Of a stretch of DNA of 64,000 bases, positions 1-10,810 are shown piece after piece; the first letter of the stretch is position 1; each line of letters opens with the position of its first letter. Under the pieces are notes generated by a model that saw only the letters and a list, made by a program, of their open reading frames with translations, ran no database searches and had not been told where the DNA came from. This DNA comes from Arachis hypogaea (taxonomy: Eukaryota; Streptophyta; Magnoliopsida; Fabales; Fabaceae), in the NCBI RefSeq assembly GCF_003086295.3, contig NC_092039.1, positions 96,678,561-96,742,560 of the forward strand, in the 5' to 3' direction. A program made the translations under genes and the position numbers.

Positions 1-739
1 CTTGTTCTTAATCCGGATGAATGTGATGATCCGTGACAATCATCATCATTCTCAACTATGAACGCGTGCCTGACAACCACCTCCGTTCTACCATCGATTA
101 AGTAGTTATCTCTTGGGTTCTTTAACCGAAATCTTCGTGGTATAAGCTAGAATTGATGGCGGCATTCAAGAGAATCCGGAAGGTCTAAACCTTGTCTGTG
201 GTATTCTGAGTAGGATTCAATGATTGAATGACTGTGACATGCTTCAAACTCCTGAAGGCGGGGCGTTAGTGACAGACGCAAAAGAATCACTGGATTCTAT
301 TCCGGCCTGATTGAGAACCGACAGATGAATTCCGCTATGCTGTGACAGAGCATATGCAATCGCTTTCACTGAGAGGATGGGAGGTAGCCATTGACAACGG
401 TGAAACCCTACATATAGCTTGCCATGGAAGGAGACTTGCGTGTTTGAAGAAGAAGACAGTAGGAAAGCAGAGATTCAGAAGATGGAGCATCTCCAAACCT
501 CAACCTATTCTCCATTACTGCAAAACAAGTAATCATTTCATGTTCTTTTGCTTTTCACAATCAATCCTGATAATTTCTGATATCCTGACTAAGATTTACA
601 AGATAACCATAGCTTGCTTCAAGCCGACAATCTCTGTGGGATCGACCCTTGCTCACGCAAGGTATTACTTGGACGACCCAGTACACTTGCTGGTTAGTTG
701 TGCGGGATTGCAAAAGTGTGATTGCAATTTCGTGCGCCA
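1..739 (+). repeat. E1 5' LTR (3' half only)
   Basis: It matches the last 739 bp of the 3' LTR at a constant offset of 10071. The shared sequence ends in GCGCCA here and GCACCA at 10810. The U3 start of this LTR lies to the left of the window. Five substitutions separate the two copies in the visible part. Confidence 0.93.
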
Positions 740-745
740 AGTTTT

Positions 746-764
746 TGGCGCCGTTGCCGGGGAT
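746..764 (+). promoter_or_regulatory. E1 primer binding site, tRNA-Asp type
   Basis: TGGCGCCGTTGCCGGGGAT is complementary to the 3' end of plant tRNA-Asp(GTC), the usual Athila primer for first-strand cDNA. It starts six bases after the LTR end. Confidence 0.9.
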
Positions 765-1313
765 TGTTGAGTTTGGACAACTGACGGCTTATCTTGTTGC
801 TTAGATTAGGACTGTTTTATTTTTGTTGGTTTAGAGTCTTTTAGTTGAGTCTAGTTTCATATTCTAAGTTTGGTGTCAATTGCATGCTTTTGTTTTTCTT
901 TTAATTTTCGATTTTTGCATGTTCTTAGCCCCTTTTTGATTTATAAAAATTCTAAGTTTGGTGTCCTCTTTGTGTTTTTCCCTTAAAAATTTTCGAAAAC
1001 TGTGTGTTTGATTTTCTAAAAATTTTAAGTTTGGTGTCTTTTTGTGTTTTTCTCTTTCCTCTTTTCAAAATCAAATCTTTTTCATAAAAATTTTTTCAAT
1101 CAGATCTTTTTAATTGCTGTTTTCAAAATCTTTTTAATTAACTAATTGATTCAGTTTTCAATTTGCTTTGATCTTATTTTCTTTTTGATTTTCGAATTTT
1201 TATTTTAATTTCATTTTGCTTTATTCTATTTTTTTTTCTTTTCGTAAATTCAAAAAAAAAAAACAAACAAAATTTATCTCCTTGCAATCATTATCATTTC
1301 CCTTTTGTCCATT
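765..1313 (+). other. E1 leader (5' UTR)
   Basis: T-rich untranslated leader between the primer site and gag. The box AAGTTTGGTGT, the same as the box before the 3' LTR, occurs three times (about 863, 954 and 1027). No conserved ORF is seen. Confidence 0.7.
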
Positions 1314-2273
1314 ATGGACTCAAGTGGGATTAATCAGTCCAAAAGGACTCTGGGGTCATATGCTAACCCCATTACAGCTGCATATGGGAGTAGCATCTGT
1401 ACACCTCCCATCAAAGCAAGCAGCTTTGAACTAAATCCTCAACTCATTATCATAGTGCAGCAAAATTGCCAGTATTCCGGTCTTCCACAGGAAGAACCTA
1501 CTGAGTTTCTGGCACAGTTTTTACAAATTGCTGACACAGTACATGATAAAGAGGTAGATCAGGATGTCTACAGACTATTATTGTTTCCATTTGCTGTAAA
1601 AGATCAAGCTAAAAGGTGGTTGAATAACCAACCTACAGCAAGCATAAAGACATGGAAACAGTTGTCAGACAAATTCCTGAATCATTTTTACCCTCCTAAG
1701 AGGATGACACAGCTAAGGCTGGACATCCAAGGCTTTAAACAAGAGGATAATGAATCCCTTTATAATGCCTGGGAGAGGTATAGAGGTATGCTAAGGAAAT
1801 GTCCCTCTAAAATGTTTTCAGAGTGGGTACAGTTAGACATTTTCTACTATGGGCTTACAGAAAAAGCTCAGATGTCTTTAGACCACTCAGCTGGTGGATC
1901 TATACACATGAGAAAGACAATCGAAGAAGCTCAAGAGCTTATAGACACTGTTGCTAGAAACCAATATTTGTACTCTGGCAATGAGTTCTCTCCAAAAAAG
2001 GAAGTCATGGCTGTAGTTACTGACCCTAGTCCTCAAGAACAGATAATTGAGCTTAATCAACAATTGCTCTTGATGACAGAACAGTTAGCAGACTTTAAAG
2101 AGATGCTCTATGAAACTAAAGTTGCTAACAAGAGCATAGAACTGCAGTTGAATCAAGTAAAACAGCAAATATCTAAACAGATAACAGAGGAATGTCAAGC
2201 AGTTCAATTGAGGAGTGGGAAGACCCTGAATAACACTGCTCAAAAAGTAAAAAGCCAAACAAGGAACAATTGA
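1314..2273 (+). pseudogene. gag: E1 gag (capsid protein)
   Basis: Encodes about 319 residues of retrotransposon Gag, which forms the cytoplasmic particle around the element RNA. The Gag core is roughly residues 70-170, with the typical stretches QAKRWLNNQP, FLNHFYPPKR and ESLYNAWERYRGMLRKCP. A glutamine-rich segment follows and ends in QLRSGKTL, which normally leads straight into the protease region. I chose the ATG at 1314 because MDSSGINQSKRTLGSY matches related copies. The frame closes with TGA at 2271-2273, while the protease part continues in another frame at 2270. In relative H these parts appear continuous, so I read this as a frameshift rather than a natural gene end. No zinc knuckle was seen. 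Confidence 0.85.
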
Positions 2274-3184
2274 CAGAGGACAACCAAACTACTGTTCAAA
2301 ATCCCTCTGAGGACAGTAAAAGCCCAGAGAGGAATGTTGTTGGCGTTCAAACGCCAGAAAGGGAAGGAAAGCTGGCGTTAAACGCCCATTCCTTGCTCAG
2401 TTCTGGCGTTCAAACGCCAGAAAAGGGAGAAAAGTTGGCGTTAAACGCCCAATTTCCTCCCAATCCTGGAGTTCAGACGCCTAGGGAGAATCAGACACCT
2501 GAGAGTGCTGACAGTAATCCCTCTAACAAGGCTTCTTCAACCACTTCTGTAAGGAATAAACCTGCAGCATCTAAGGTTGAAGAATATAAAGCCAAGATGC
2601 CTTATCCTCAAAAACTCCGCCAAGCGGAACAGGATAAGCAATTTGCCCGCTTTGCAGACTATCTAAGGACTCTTGAAATAAAGATTCCGTTTGCAGAGGC
2701 ACTTGAGCAAATACCTTCTTATGCTAAGTTCATGAAAGAAATCTTAAGTCATAAGAAGGATTGGAGAGAAACTAAAAAAGTGTTTCTCACTGAAGAATGC
2801 AGTGCAGTCATATTAAAGAGCTTACCAGAAAAGCTTCAAGATCCAGGGAGCTTTATGATACCATGCACATTAGAAGGTGCTTGCACCAAGACAGCTCTAT
2901 GTGATCTTGGAGCAAGCATCAATCTAATACCTGCATCCACTATCGGAAAGCTTGGGTTGACTGGAGAAGTCAAACCAACCCGGATATGCCTCCAACTTGC
3001 TGATGGTTCCATTAAATACCCATCAGGCATAATTGAGGACATGATTGTCAAGGTTGGGCCATTTGCCTTCCCAACTGACTTTGTGGTGCTGGAAATGGAG
3101 GAGCACAAGAGTGCAACTCTCATTCTAGGAAGACCCTTCCTAGCAACTGGACGAACTCTCATTGATGTACAAAAGGGGAAGTAA
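2270..3184 (+). pseudogene. pol: E1 gag-protease linker and aspartic protease
   Basis: The N-terminal third is low-complexity and includes a palindrome-coded repeat. The C-terminal part is a retropepsin-like domain: active-site motif LCDLGASINLIP near residues 209-220 and the closing motif [16 protein letters not shown] near residues 285-300. The enzyme would cut the Gag-Pol polyprotein. The frame starts without an ATG, consistent with being part of a larger polyprotein. It ends at TAA 3182-3184, where comparison with H suggests loss of one base in a run of purines; translation resumes in another frame at 3187. Confidence 0.82.
2341..2480 (+). repeat. Palindrome repeats inside E1 coding region
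   Basis: Copies of the near-palindrome GGCGTTCAAACGCC / GGCGTTAAACGCC lie inside the open frame. They are translated as alternating GVQTPE and LALNA peptides. The same arrangement, longer, is present in H at 30721-31012. Confidence 0.8.
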
Positions 3185-3186
3185 CC

Positions 3187-4869
3187 TTGAGAGTCAATGA
3201 GGATGAGTTCAAGTTGAATGCTGTAAAAGCCATGCAGCATCCAGACACACCAAATGACTGCATGGGCGCTGACATTATTGACTCTCTGGTAGAAGAGATC
3301 AATATGGCTGAGAGCCTAGAATCAGAGCTTGAGGACATCTTCAAAGATGCTCAACCTGATCAAGAAGAACTAGAGGAGGCAAAGGAATTTTCGAAAATTC
3401 CTCAGGAGGAGGATAAGCCTCCCAAGCCTGAACTCAAACCACTACCACCATCCCTGAAATATGCATTTTTGGGAGAGGGTGACACTTTTCCAGTGATTAT
3501 AAGCTCTGCTCTAAATTCACAGGAAGAGGAAGCACTGATTCAAGTGCTAAGGACACACAAGACAGCTCTTGGGTGGTCCATAAGTGATATTAAGGGTATT
3601 AGCCCAGCTAGATGCATGCACAAGATCCTATTGGAGGATAATGCCAAACCAGTGGTCCAACCACAGAGGAGGCTAAATCCTGCCATGAAGGAGGTGGTGC
3701 AGAAAGAGGTCACTAAATTACTAGAGGCTGGGATTATTTATCCTATTTCTGATAGCCCCTCGGTGAGCCCTGTCCAAGTTGTTCCCAAAAAGGGGGGCAT
3801 GACAGTGGTTCATAATGAAAAAAATGAACTGGTTCCTACAAGGACAGTCACAGGGTGGCGCATGTGTATTGACTACAGAAGGCTCAATACAGCCACCAGA
3901 AAGGATCATTTTCCTTTACCATTCATAGACCAAATGCTAGAAAGACTAGCTGGTCATGACTATTACTGCTTTTTGGATGGCTATTCAGGCTACAACCAAA
4001 TTGCAGTAGATCCTCAGGACCAAGAGAAAACAGCATTCACCTGCCCTTCTGGCGTGTTTGCCTACAGGAGAATGCCTTTTGGTCTGTGCAATGCACCTGC
4101 AACCTTTCAGAGGTGCATGCTCTCTATCTTTTCAGATATGGTAGAGAAATTTCTGGAAGTCTTCATGGATGACTTTTCAGTATATGGAGACTCATTTAGC
4201 TCTTGTCTTAATCACCTAGCACTTGTTCTGAAAAGGTGCCAAGAGACTAACCTGGTTTTAAACTGGGAGAAATGTCACTTTATGGTGACTGAAGGAATTG
4301 TCCTTGGACACAAAATTTCAAGCAAGGGAATAGAGGTGGATAAGGCAAAGGTAGAGGTAATTGAAAAATTACCACCACCTGCCAATGTTAAGGCAATCAG
4401 AAGCTTTCTGGGGCATGCAGGATTCTACAGAAGGTTTATAAAGGATTTTTCGAAAATTGCAAAACCTCTGAGTAACCTGTTAGCTGCTGACACACCATTT
4501 GTGTTTGACACACAGTGTCTGCAGGCATTTGAGACCCTGAAAGCTAAGCTGGTCACAGCACTAGTCATCTCTGCACCAGATTGGACATTGCCATTTGAAC
4601 TAATGTGTGATGCCAGTGACCATGTCATTGGTGCAGTGTTGGGACAGAGGCATAACAAGCTTCTGCACGTCATTTACTATGCCAGCCGTGTTCTAAATGA
4701 CGCACAGAAGAACTACACAACCACAGAAAAAGAGTTACTTGCAGTGGTCTATGCCATTGACAAGTTTAGATCCTATCTAGTGGGATCCAAAGTGGTTGTG
4801 TACACTGACCATGCTGCTCTTAAATATCTACTCACAAAGCAGGATTCAAAACCCAGGCTCATCAGATGA
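3187..4869 (+). pseudogene. pol: E1 reverse transcriptase and RNase H
   Basis: Polymerase part of pol. After an acidic linker come the RT blocks: [43 protein letters not shown], then the catalytic FMDDFSVYG at about 4162-4188 with both aspartates present. RNase H follows, with the acidic positions in MCDASDH (near 4606), [10 protein letters not shown] (near 4720) and VYTDHAAL (near 4798). RT copies element RNA to DNA and RNase H removes the RNA and makes the second-strand primer. The frame is closed by TGA at 4867-4869 exactly where relatives have a Trp codon before the [11 protein letters not shown] segment, so a single transition split RNase H from integrase. Confidence 0.9.
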
Positions 4870-6318
4870 GTGTTGCTTCTGCAAGAGTTTGATATAGAAA
4901 TAAGAGACAGAAAAGGGACAGAGAACCAAGTAGCTGATCATCTGTCCCGAATAGAACCAGTAGCTGGGGCGTCCCTCCCTTCTACTGAGATTTCTGAGAC
5001 TTTCCCAGATGAGCAACTATTTGCCATTCAGGAAGCTCCATGGTTTGCAGATATTGCAAATTTTAAAGCTGTGAGGTTCATACCCAAGGAGTACAGTAGC
5101 GTGCAGAGAAAGAAATTAATTTCAGATGCCAAGTACTACCTCTGGGATGAACCATATCTCTTTAAGAGATGTGCTGACGGAGTGATCCGCAGGTGTGTAC
5201 CCAGAGAAGAAGCACAAAGGATCCTATGGCACTGCCATGGATCACAGTATGGAGGACATTTTGGAAGTGAGCGAACAGCCACTAAAGTCCTCCAATGTGG
5301 CTTCTACTGGCCTACTCTCTATAAAGATTCCCGAGAGTTTGTGCGTAACTGTGACAGTTGCCAAAGAGCTGGTAACCTGCCTCATGGATATGCCATGCCT
5401 CAACAAGGGATATTAGAGATAGAATTGTTTGATGTATGGGGAATTGACTTCATGGGGCCATTCCCACCATCATACTCAAACACTTACATTCTGGTGGCAG
5501 TGGACTATGTATCTAAGTGGGTAGAAGCAATTGCTACACCCACTAATGATACCAAGACCGTACTGAAATTCCTCCAGAAAAACATTTTCAGCAGGTTTGG
5601 CGTTCCCAGAGTGCTAATCAGTGACGGGGGCACTCATTTCTGCAATAAACAGCTACACCTTGCTATGGTTAGATATGGAATTAGCCACAAAGTGGCAACT
5701 CCGTATCATCCACAGACAAATGGGCAAGCTGAAGTCTCTAACAGAGAACTAAAGAGAATCCTGGAAAGGACTGTGATAGCCCGAAGAAAGGATTGGGCAA
5801 GGAGCTTGGATGATGCTCTGTGGGCATACAAAACAGCATTCAAGACTCCTATAGGAACCTCTCCATACCAACTGGTGTATGGGAAGGCCTGTCATTTGCC
5901 TGTGGAACTGGAACATAAAGCCTACTGGGCAACCAGATTCCTAAACATGGATGCACAGTTAGCTGGTGAAAAAAGATTGCTCCAGTTAAATGAGCTAGAG
6001 GAGTTCAGACTCAATGCCTTTGAAAATGCAAAAATTTATAAGGAAAAGGCAAAGAAATGGCATGACAAGAAGTTGTCAACCAGAGTCTTTGAGCCAGGAC
6101 AAAAAGTTCTGCTCTTCAACTCTAGGCTCAGACTGTTTCCAGGAAAACTCAAATCCCGTTGGAGGGGTCCGTATGTGATTACAGGAGTGTCACCATATGG
6201 ATATGTTGAGCTTCAGGATATTGATTCTGACAAAAAGTTCATTGTTAATGGACAGAGAATCAAACATTATCTTGAAGGGAATTTTGAGCAGGAATGCTCA
6301 AAACTGAGACTTGAGTGA
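4870..6318 (+). pseudogene. pol: E1 integrase
   Basis: Integrase part of pol, in frame with the RT block after the stop codon. The HHCC zinc finger runs from [12 protein letters not shown] (about 5230) to NCDSCQRAG (about 5370). The DDE core shows [13 protein letters not shown] (about 5437), [12 protein letters not shown] (about 5614) and [15 protein letters not shown] (about 5713-5755). A basic C-terminal domain ends near [12 protein letters not shown]. It would insert the cDNA and make the 5-bp duplications seen for sister elements. The frame is open from the nonsense codon to TGA at 6316-6318. No chromodomain was seen, as expected for Athila. Confidence 0.9.
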
Positions 6319-6360
6319 TTCTCAGTGAAGGTCCAGCTAAAGACAGTAAAGAAGCGCTTG

Positions 6361-6376
6361 CTGGGAGGCAACCCAG
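6361..6376 (+). other. Conserved post-integrase hairpin, E1
   Basis: CTGGG-AGGCAA-CCCAG can fold into a 5-bp stem with a 6-nt loop. It lies 42 nt after the integrase stop, preceded by AAAGAAGCGCTTG. The same position in E3, A and N holds hairpins with different but complementary stems. Confidence 0.7.
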
Positions 6377-6483
6377 TCATTAGGAAGTTGTATGAATTGT
6401 TCTTACAGAGGCAAGTATCAAAAATGAAGGAATTCACAGAGTTACAGAAGGATTCAGCTCAAAAAGCAGAGAAAAAGGGCTTA

Positions 6484-6786
6484 CTGGCGAAAAAACGCCA
6501 GTAAGGGGCATTTTGGGCGTTAAACGCCAGAATGGGTACCATTCTGGGCGTTTAACGCCAGGAATGGTGCCATTTTGGGCGTTAAACGCCAGAATGGGCA
6601 CCATTCTGGGCGTTTAACGCCAGGTGTGCAGCATCGTGGGCGTTCAGAAAAACGCCCAGTGCTAAAGGATTTCTGGCATTTAACGCCAGCCAGGGCACCT
6701 GGCTGGGCGTTAAACGCCCAAAAGGGGTGCCAATTGGGCGTTAAACGCCAGAATGGGTACCATTCTGGGCGTTTAACGCCAGAAAG
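6484..6786 (+). repeat. GGCGTTAAACGCC palindrome array, E1
   Basis: About ten copies of TGGCGTTAAACGCCA-like units, alternating AAA and TTT centres, spaced about 30-33 bp apart with AATGGGTACCATTC-like spacers. Because the units are near-palindromic, long open frames arise on both strands; I do not consider them genes. Confidence 0.9.
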
Positions 6787-7032
6787 GTGGGGGGACCACA
6801 ATTTTGTTTTCAAATTAGATTTTTTCAAACTTTCCTTTTCTCACCCATATTTTTCTACAAAAATACATTTCAATCTCTCATTATTCACTTTCAAATTTTC
6901 AAAAATTTAAAATCATTCTTCAAATCATTCCCAAATTTTGTTCAAAAACTCACCCTTCTTTCAATTTCTTTCCATATCTCCTCAAATCCCCTTTCAAATT
7001 TTTCTTTTTTTTCGAAAATCTCTCCCCCACTC

Positions 7033-7040
7033 TATAAATA
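7033..7040 (+). promoter_or_regulatory. Putative internal promoter TATA box for E1 ORF3
   Basis: TATAAATA lies 159 bp before the ORF3 start and is followed by a CT-rich tract (7078-7120) like those in plant promoters and 5' UTRs. E3 has TATATATA at the same place. Expression is not shown. Confidence 0.45.
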
Positions 7041-7117
7041 AACGTTTGCCACCCCTCATTCCCACACCATTCGAATTTCCTCTTCCTCTCTCTCTCTCTT
7101 CTCTTCTTTCTTTTCTT

Positions 7118-7153
7118 TTTGCTTGAGGACAAGCAAACCTCTAAGTTTGGTGT
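7118..7153 (+). promoter_or_regulatory. Hairpin plus AAGTTTGGTGT module before ORF3, E1
   Basis: The stem TTTGCTTG/CAAGCAAA with loop AGGA is perfect over 8 bp. It is followed five bases later by AAGTTTGGTGT. The identical design stands before the 3' LTR at 9241-9276. Confidence 0.75.
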
Positions 7154-7191
7154 GCTTTTCCGTGATCACTAAGCCAAGATTCATCAAGATC

Positions 7192-8304
7192 ATGGCTCCC
7201 AAGGGAAAACAAACCAATTTAAGAGGAAAGAAAGAGACTAATCCAAAGAATCTTTGGAATCAAGAGAAGTTCTTAACCAAAGAACATGAAGACCATTATC
7301 ACAAAATAATGGGTCTGAGGTCAGTGATCCCGGAAGTTAAATTTGATCTGAAAGAAGATGAATATCCGGGGATCCAAGAGCAAATTCGAAACAGAGGATG
7401 GGAAGTTCTGACCAATCCTGAAATAAAGGTTGGAAGGAACATGGTTCAGGAATTCTACTCTAATCTGTGGCTAACAGATAAGCAAAGAATGACTGGAACT
7501 GCTTACCATACCTACAGAACCATGGTCAGAGGGAAAGTTATGTACTTCCATCTGGACAAAATAAGAGAAATCTTCAAACTACCTCAACTGCAAGACGATC
7601 CTGATTCCTTCAATAGGAGGATGGTGAGAGTAGATAAAGGGTTGGATCAAGTTCTAGAGGACATATGCCTCCCTGGGACTAAGTGGATAACCAATTCAAA
7701 AGGTGTCCCAAACCAACTCAAGAGGGGAGACCTCAAACCAATTGCAAGAGGTTGGCTAGACTTTGTTGGGCGTTCCATATTGCCCACTAGCAACCGTTCT
7801 GAGGTCACCATCAAGAGAGCAGTGATGATTCATTGCATTATGCTTGGAAAAGAAGTGGAGGTCCATCATGTGATTGCTTGTGAGATCTACACAATTGCAA
7901 ATAAGAATTCCACTGAAGCCAAATTGGCTTACCCAAGCCTGATCTCCTTGCTCTGTAAAGAGGCTGGGGTGAAGATGGGAGTAGATGAGTTCATACCCAT
8001 TGAACACCCAATCACCAAGAAGTCAATGGAAGGCCAAATGCAAGACAACTCTATCAAGAGGAGGGCGCAGGAATTCCTCCCTGAATTCCCAAGAATTGAC
8101 TACTGGACCAGCCTAGAAGCATCTATCACCAAGTTGCAAGAGACTATGGAGCAACTGAAGGAAGAACAGCAGAATCAGAACTGCATGCTCTGCAAATTGC
8201 TGAAGGAACAAGAGAAGCAGGGGCGTGAACTCCAAGAGTTGAAACGCCAAAAGCTCTCCTCTCAAGCTGAGGGAGCATCCACTTCTCAAAATCAAGGTTG
8301 TTGA
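7192..8304 (+). CDS. E1 ORF3, Athila env-position protein (putative plant transposon protein domain)
   Basis: Open frame of 370 codons after integrase, in the position often called env in Athila elements. I see no signal peptide or membrane segment, so calling it an envelope is not supported. The central part (about residues 60-290) has the conserved stretches RGWEVLTNPEI, MVRGKVMYFHLDKIREIF, DLKPIARGWLDF and ILPTSNRSEVTIKRAVMIHCIM, recognised as the family annotated putative plant transposon protein, of unknown function. The C-terminus (about 300-355) is rich in Glu, Gln and Leu and likely a coiled coil. The start MAPKGKQ was chosen by the basic N-terminus shared in style with E3. It is the only intact ORF of this element. 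Confidence 0.85.
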   Translation: MAPKGKQTNLRGKKETNPKNLWNQEKFLTKEHEDHYHKIMGLRSVIPEVKFDLKEDEYPGIQEQIRNRGWEVLTNPEIKVGRNMVQEFYSNLWLTDKQRMTGTAYHTYRTMVRGKVMYFHLDKIREIFKLPQLQDDPDSFNRRMVRVDKGLDQVLEDICLPGTKWITNSKGVPNQLKRGDLKPIARGWLDFVGRSILPTSNRSEVTIKRAVMIHCIMLGKEVEVHHVIACEIYTIANKNSTEAKLAYPSLISLLCKEAGVKMGVDEFIPIEHPITKKSMEGQMQDNSIKRRAQEFLPEFPRIDYWTSLEASITKLQETMEQLKEEQQNQNCMLCKLLKEQEKQGRELQELKRQKLSSQAEGASTSQNQGC

Positions 8305-9240
8305 GTCCTAACTCTGTGAAAACCTCTATCATTAGGAGCCTATGTTTTTGCGTTTTCTTTTTCTTTTGTTTTGTTTTCTATTTTTATTTTTTTTAGTCTT
8401 ATATCTATCTTTGAGTCTTTTTCTTAATTCATAGTTAATAAAATTGAAATTTTATGCCTTAAAGCTATGAATGTCCTATGAATCCATCACCTCTCTTAAA
8501 TGAAAAATGCTTTAATCACAAAAGAACAAGAAGTACAGGATTTCGAAATTTATCATTGAAACTAGTTGAATTAGTTTGATGTGGTGACAATACTTTTTGC
8601 TCTCTGAATGAATGCTTGAACAGTGCATATGTCTCTTGAATTTGTTGTTTTGAGAATGTTAAAAAAATTTGTTGGCTCTTGAAAGAAGGAAGAAAAAGAG
8701 AACTGTTATTGAGGATCTAAAAATCATTAGATTGATTCTTGAAGCAAGAAAAAGCAGTGAAAAAAAAATTTTCGAAAAAAAAAAAGAAAAGAGAAGAAGA
8801 AAAGAAAAAAAAAAGAGAAAGAAAGAAATAAAAGTTGTGATCCAAGGCAACAAGAGTGTGCTTAAGAACCCTGGACACCTCTAATTGGGGACTTTAGCAA
8901 AGCTGAGTCACAATCTGAAAAGGTTCACCCAATTATGTGTCTGTGGCATGTATGTATCCGGTGGTAATACTGGAAGACAGAGTGCTTTGGGCCACAGCCA
9001 AGACTCATACACTAGCTATGTTCAAGAATCATTATGCTCAACTAAGAGAATCAATAACACTATCTGAGTTCTGAGTTCTTATAGATGCCAATCATTCTGA
9101 ACTTCAAGGGATAGAGTGAGATGCCAAAACTGTTCGGAGGCAAAAAGCTAATAGTCCCGCTCATCTAATTGGGGCTATGTTTCCTTGGTATTTTGGAGTC
9201 TATAGTATGTTCTCTTCTTTTTATCCTATTTTGATTTTCA
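8305..9240 (+). other. E1 3' untranslated region
   Basis: Non-coding, conserved with E3 (19413-20278) and antisense E6 (37344-38409), including the stretches ATGAATCCATCACC and CAATCTGAAAAGGTTCACCC. It contains a purine tract (about 8681-8838). ORFs here are composition artefacts. Confidence 0.7.
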
Positions 9241-9276
9241 GTTGCTTGGGGACAAGCAACAATTTAAGTTTGGTGT
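9241..9276 (+). promoter_or_regulatory. Hairpin plus polypurine-like box before 3' LTR, E1
   Basis: Stem GTTGCTTG/CAAGCAAC with loop GGGA, then AATTT and AAGTTTGGTGT, ending two bases before the LTR. The position is that of the polypurine tract that primes second-strand DNA. Confidence 0.78.
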
Positions 9277-9278
9277 TG

Positions 9279-10810
9279 TGATGAGCGGATAATTTGTATG
9301 CTTTTTGGCATTGTTTTTAGTATGTTTTTAGTGTAATCTAGTTAGTTTTTAGTATATTTTTATTAGTTTTTAGCTAAAATTCACTTTTCTGGACTTTACT
9401 ATGAGTTTGTGTGTTTTTCTGTGATTTCAGGTATTTTCTGGCTGAAATTGAGGGTCCTGAGCAAAAATCTGATTCAGAGACTGAAAAGGACTGCAAATGC
9501 TGTTGGATTCTGACCTCCCTGCACTCGAAGTGGATTTTCTGGAGCTACAGAAGCTCAAATGGCGCGCTCTCAACGGCATTGGAAAGTAGACATCCTGGGC
9601 TTTCCAGCAATATATGATAGTTCATACGTTGCCCAAGATTTGATGGCCCAAACCGGCGTGGCAAATCAGCTTCACAAATTCCAGCGTTAAACGCCGGAAC
9701 TGGCATAAAACTTGGAGTTAAACGCCCAAACTGGCATGAAAGCTGGCGTTTAACTCCAGAAAAGGTCTCTACACGAAAATGCTTCAATGCTCAGCCCAAG
9801 CACACACCAAGTGGACCCAGAAGTGGATTTTTACGTCATTTACTCATTTCTGTACACCCTAGGCTACTAGTTTACTATTAATAGGATCTTTTGACATTGT
9901 ATCAGTACCTTATGACCTGATGACATTTTTACACGTTTCTCATTGTATCTTCCACGGCATGAGTCTCTAAACCCCATGGTTGGGGGTGAGGAGCTCTGCT
10001 GTGTCCTGATGGATTAATGCAATTACTACTGTTTCTCATTCAATCATGCTTGCTTCCATTCTAAGATAATACTTGTTCTTAATCCGGATGAATGTGATGA
10101 TCCGTGACAATCATCATCATTCTCAACTATGAACGTGTGCCTGACAACCACCTCCGTTCTACCTTCGATTAAGTAGTTATCTCTTGGGTTCTTTAACCGG
10201 AATCTTCGTGGTATAAGCTAGAATTGATGGCGGCATTCAAGAGAATCCGGAAGGTCTAAACCTTGTCTGTGGTATTCTGAGTAGGATTCAATGATTGAAT
10301 GACTGTGACATGCTTCAAACTCCTGAAGGCGGGGCGTTAGTGACAGACGCAAAAGAATCACTGGATTCTATTCCGGCCTGATTGAGAACCGACAGATGAA
10401 TTCCGCTATGCTGTGACAGAGCATATGCAATCGCTTTCACTGAGAGGATGGGAGGTAGCCATTGACAACGGTGAAACCCTACATATAGTTTGCCATGGAA
10501 GGAGACTTGCGTGTTTGAAGAAGAAGACAGTAGGAAAGCAGAGATTCAGAAGATGGAGCATCTCCAAACCTCAACCTATTCTCCATTACTGCAAAACAAG
10601 TAATCATTTCATGTTCTTTTGCTTTTCACAATCAATCCTGATAATTTCTGATATCCTGACTAAGATTTACAAGATAACCATAGCTTGCTTCAAGCCGACA
10701 ATCTCTGTGGGATCGACCCTTGCTCACGCAAGGTATTACTTGGACGACCCAGTACACTTGCTGGTTAGTTGTGCGGGATTGCAAAAGTGTGATTGCAATT
10801 TCGTGCACCA
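9279..10810 (+). repeat. E1 3' LTR
   Basis: Starts TGATGAGCGG and ends GCACCA (1532 bp). It contains palindrome units at about 9682-9760. The last ~130 bp, with GGGATCGACCC, TTACTTGGACGACCCAG and CACTTGCTGGTTAG, are conserved in all related LTRs of this window. The flanking target duplication is predicted to be CTCCC (10811-10815), but the left copy lies outside the window. Confidence 0.9.

Larger units (their letters stand above)
1..10810 (+). mobile_element. E1: Athila-type LTR retrotransposon, left end outside window
   Basis: The element reads in order: partial 5' LTR, tRNA-Asp primer site, leader, gag, protease, RT-RNase H, integrase, palindrome array, ORF3, polypurine-like box and 3' LTR. 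This order, with an extra ORF after integrase, is that of the plant Athila lineage of Ty3/gypsy elements. The visible 739 bp of the 5' LTR align without gaps to 10072-10810 with five substitutions by eye, so insertion is recent. The right flank is the antisense element H, cut inside a conserved hairpin. The coding region is broken by frameshifts near 2270 and 3180 and by a stop at 4867-4869, so this copy should not make a full polyprotein. Confidence 0.93.

Noticed and set aside
2270..2273. Programmed frameshift between gag and protease in E1
   Set aside because: Relatives H and E3 have this region in one frame, so a mutation is simpler; no slippery site plus structure was evident.
6484..6786. 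CRISPR-like array (short repeats with similar spacing)
   Set aside because: Spacers are themselves similar, the repeats sit inside a plant retroelement, and there are no cas genes.
6520..6910. Overlapping ORFs on both strands in the palindrome array
   Set aside because: Near-palindromic repeats read alike on both strands; the peptides (GVKRQNG, ALNAQ) are by-products of the array.
7192..8304. ORF3 as a viral-type envelope glycoprotein
   Set aside because: No signal peptide, transmembrane segment or glycoprotein-like cysteine pattern; only position supports the name.
8669..8884. Lys/Glu/Arg-rich ORF in the E1 3' UTR
   Set aside because: Translation of a purine tract; the counterpart in E3 differs in frame and length.
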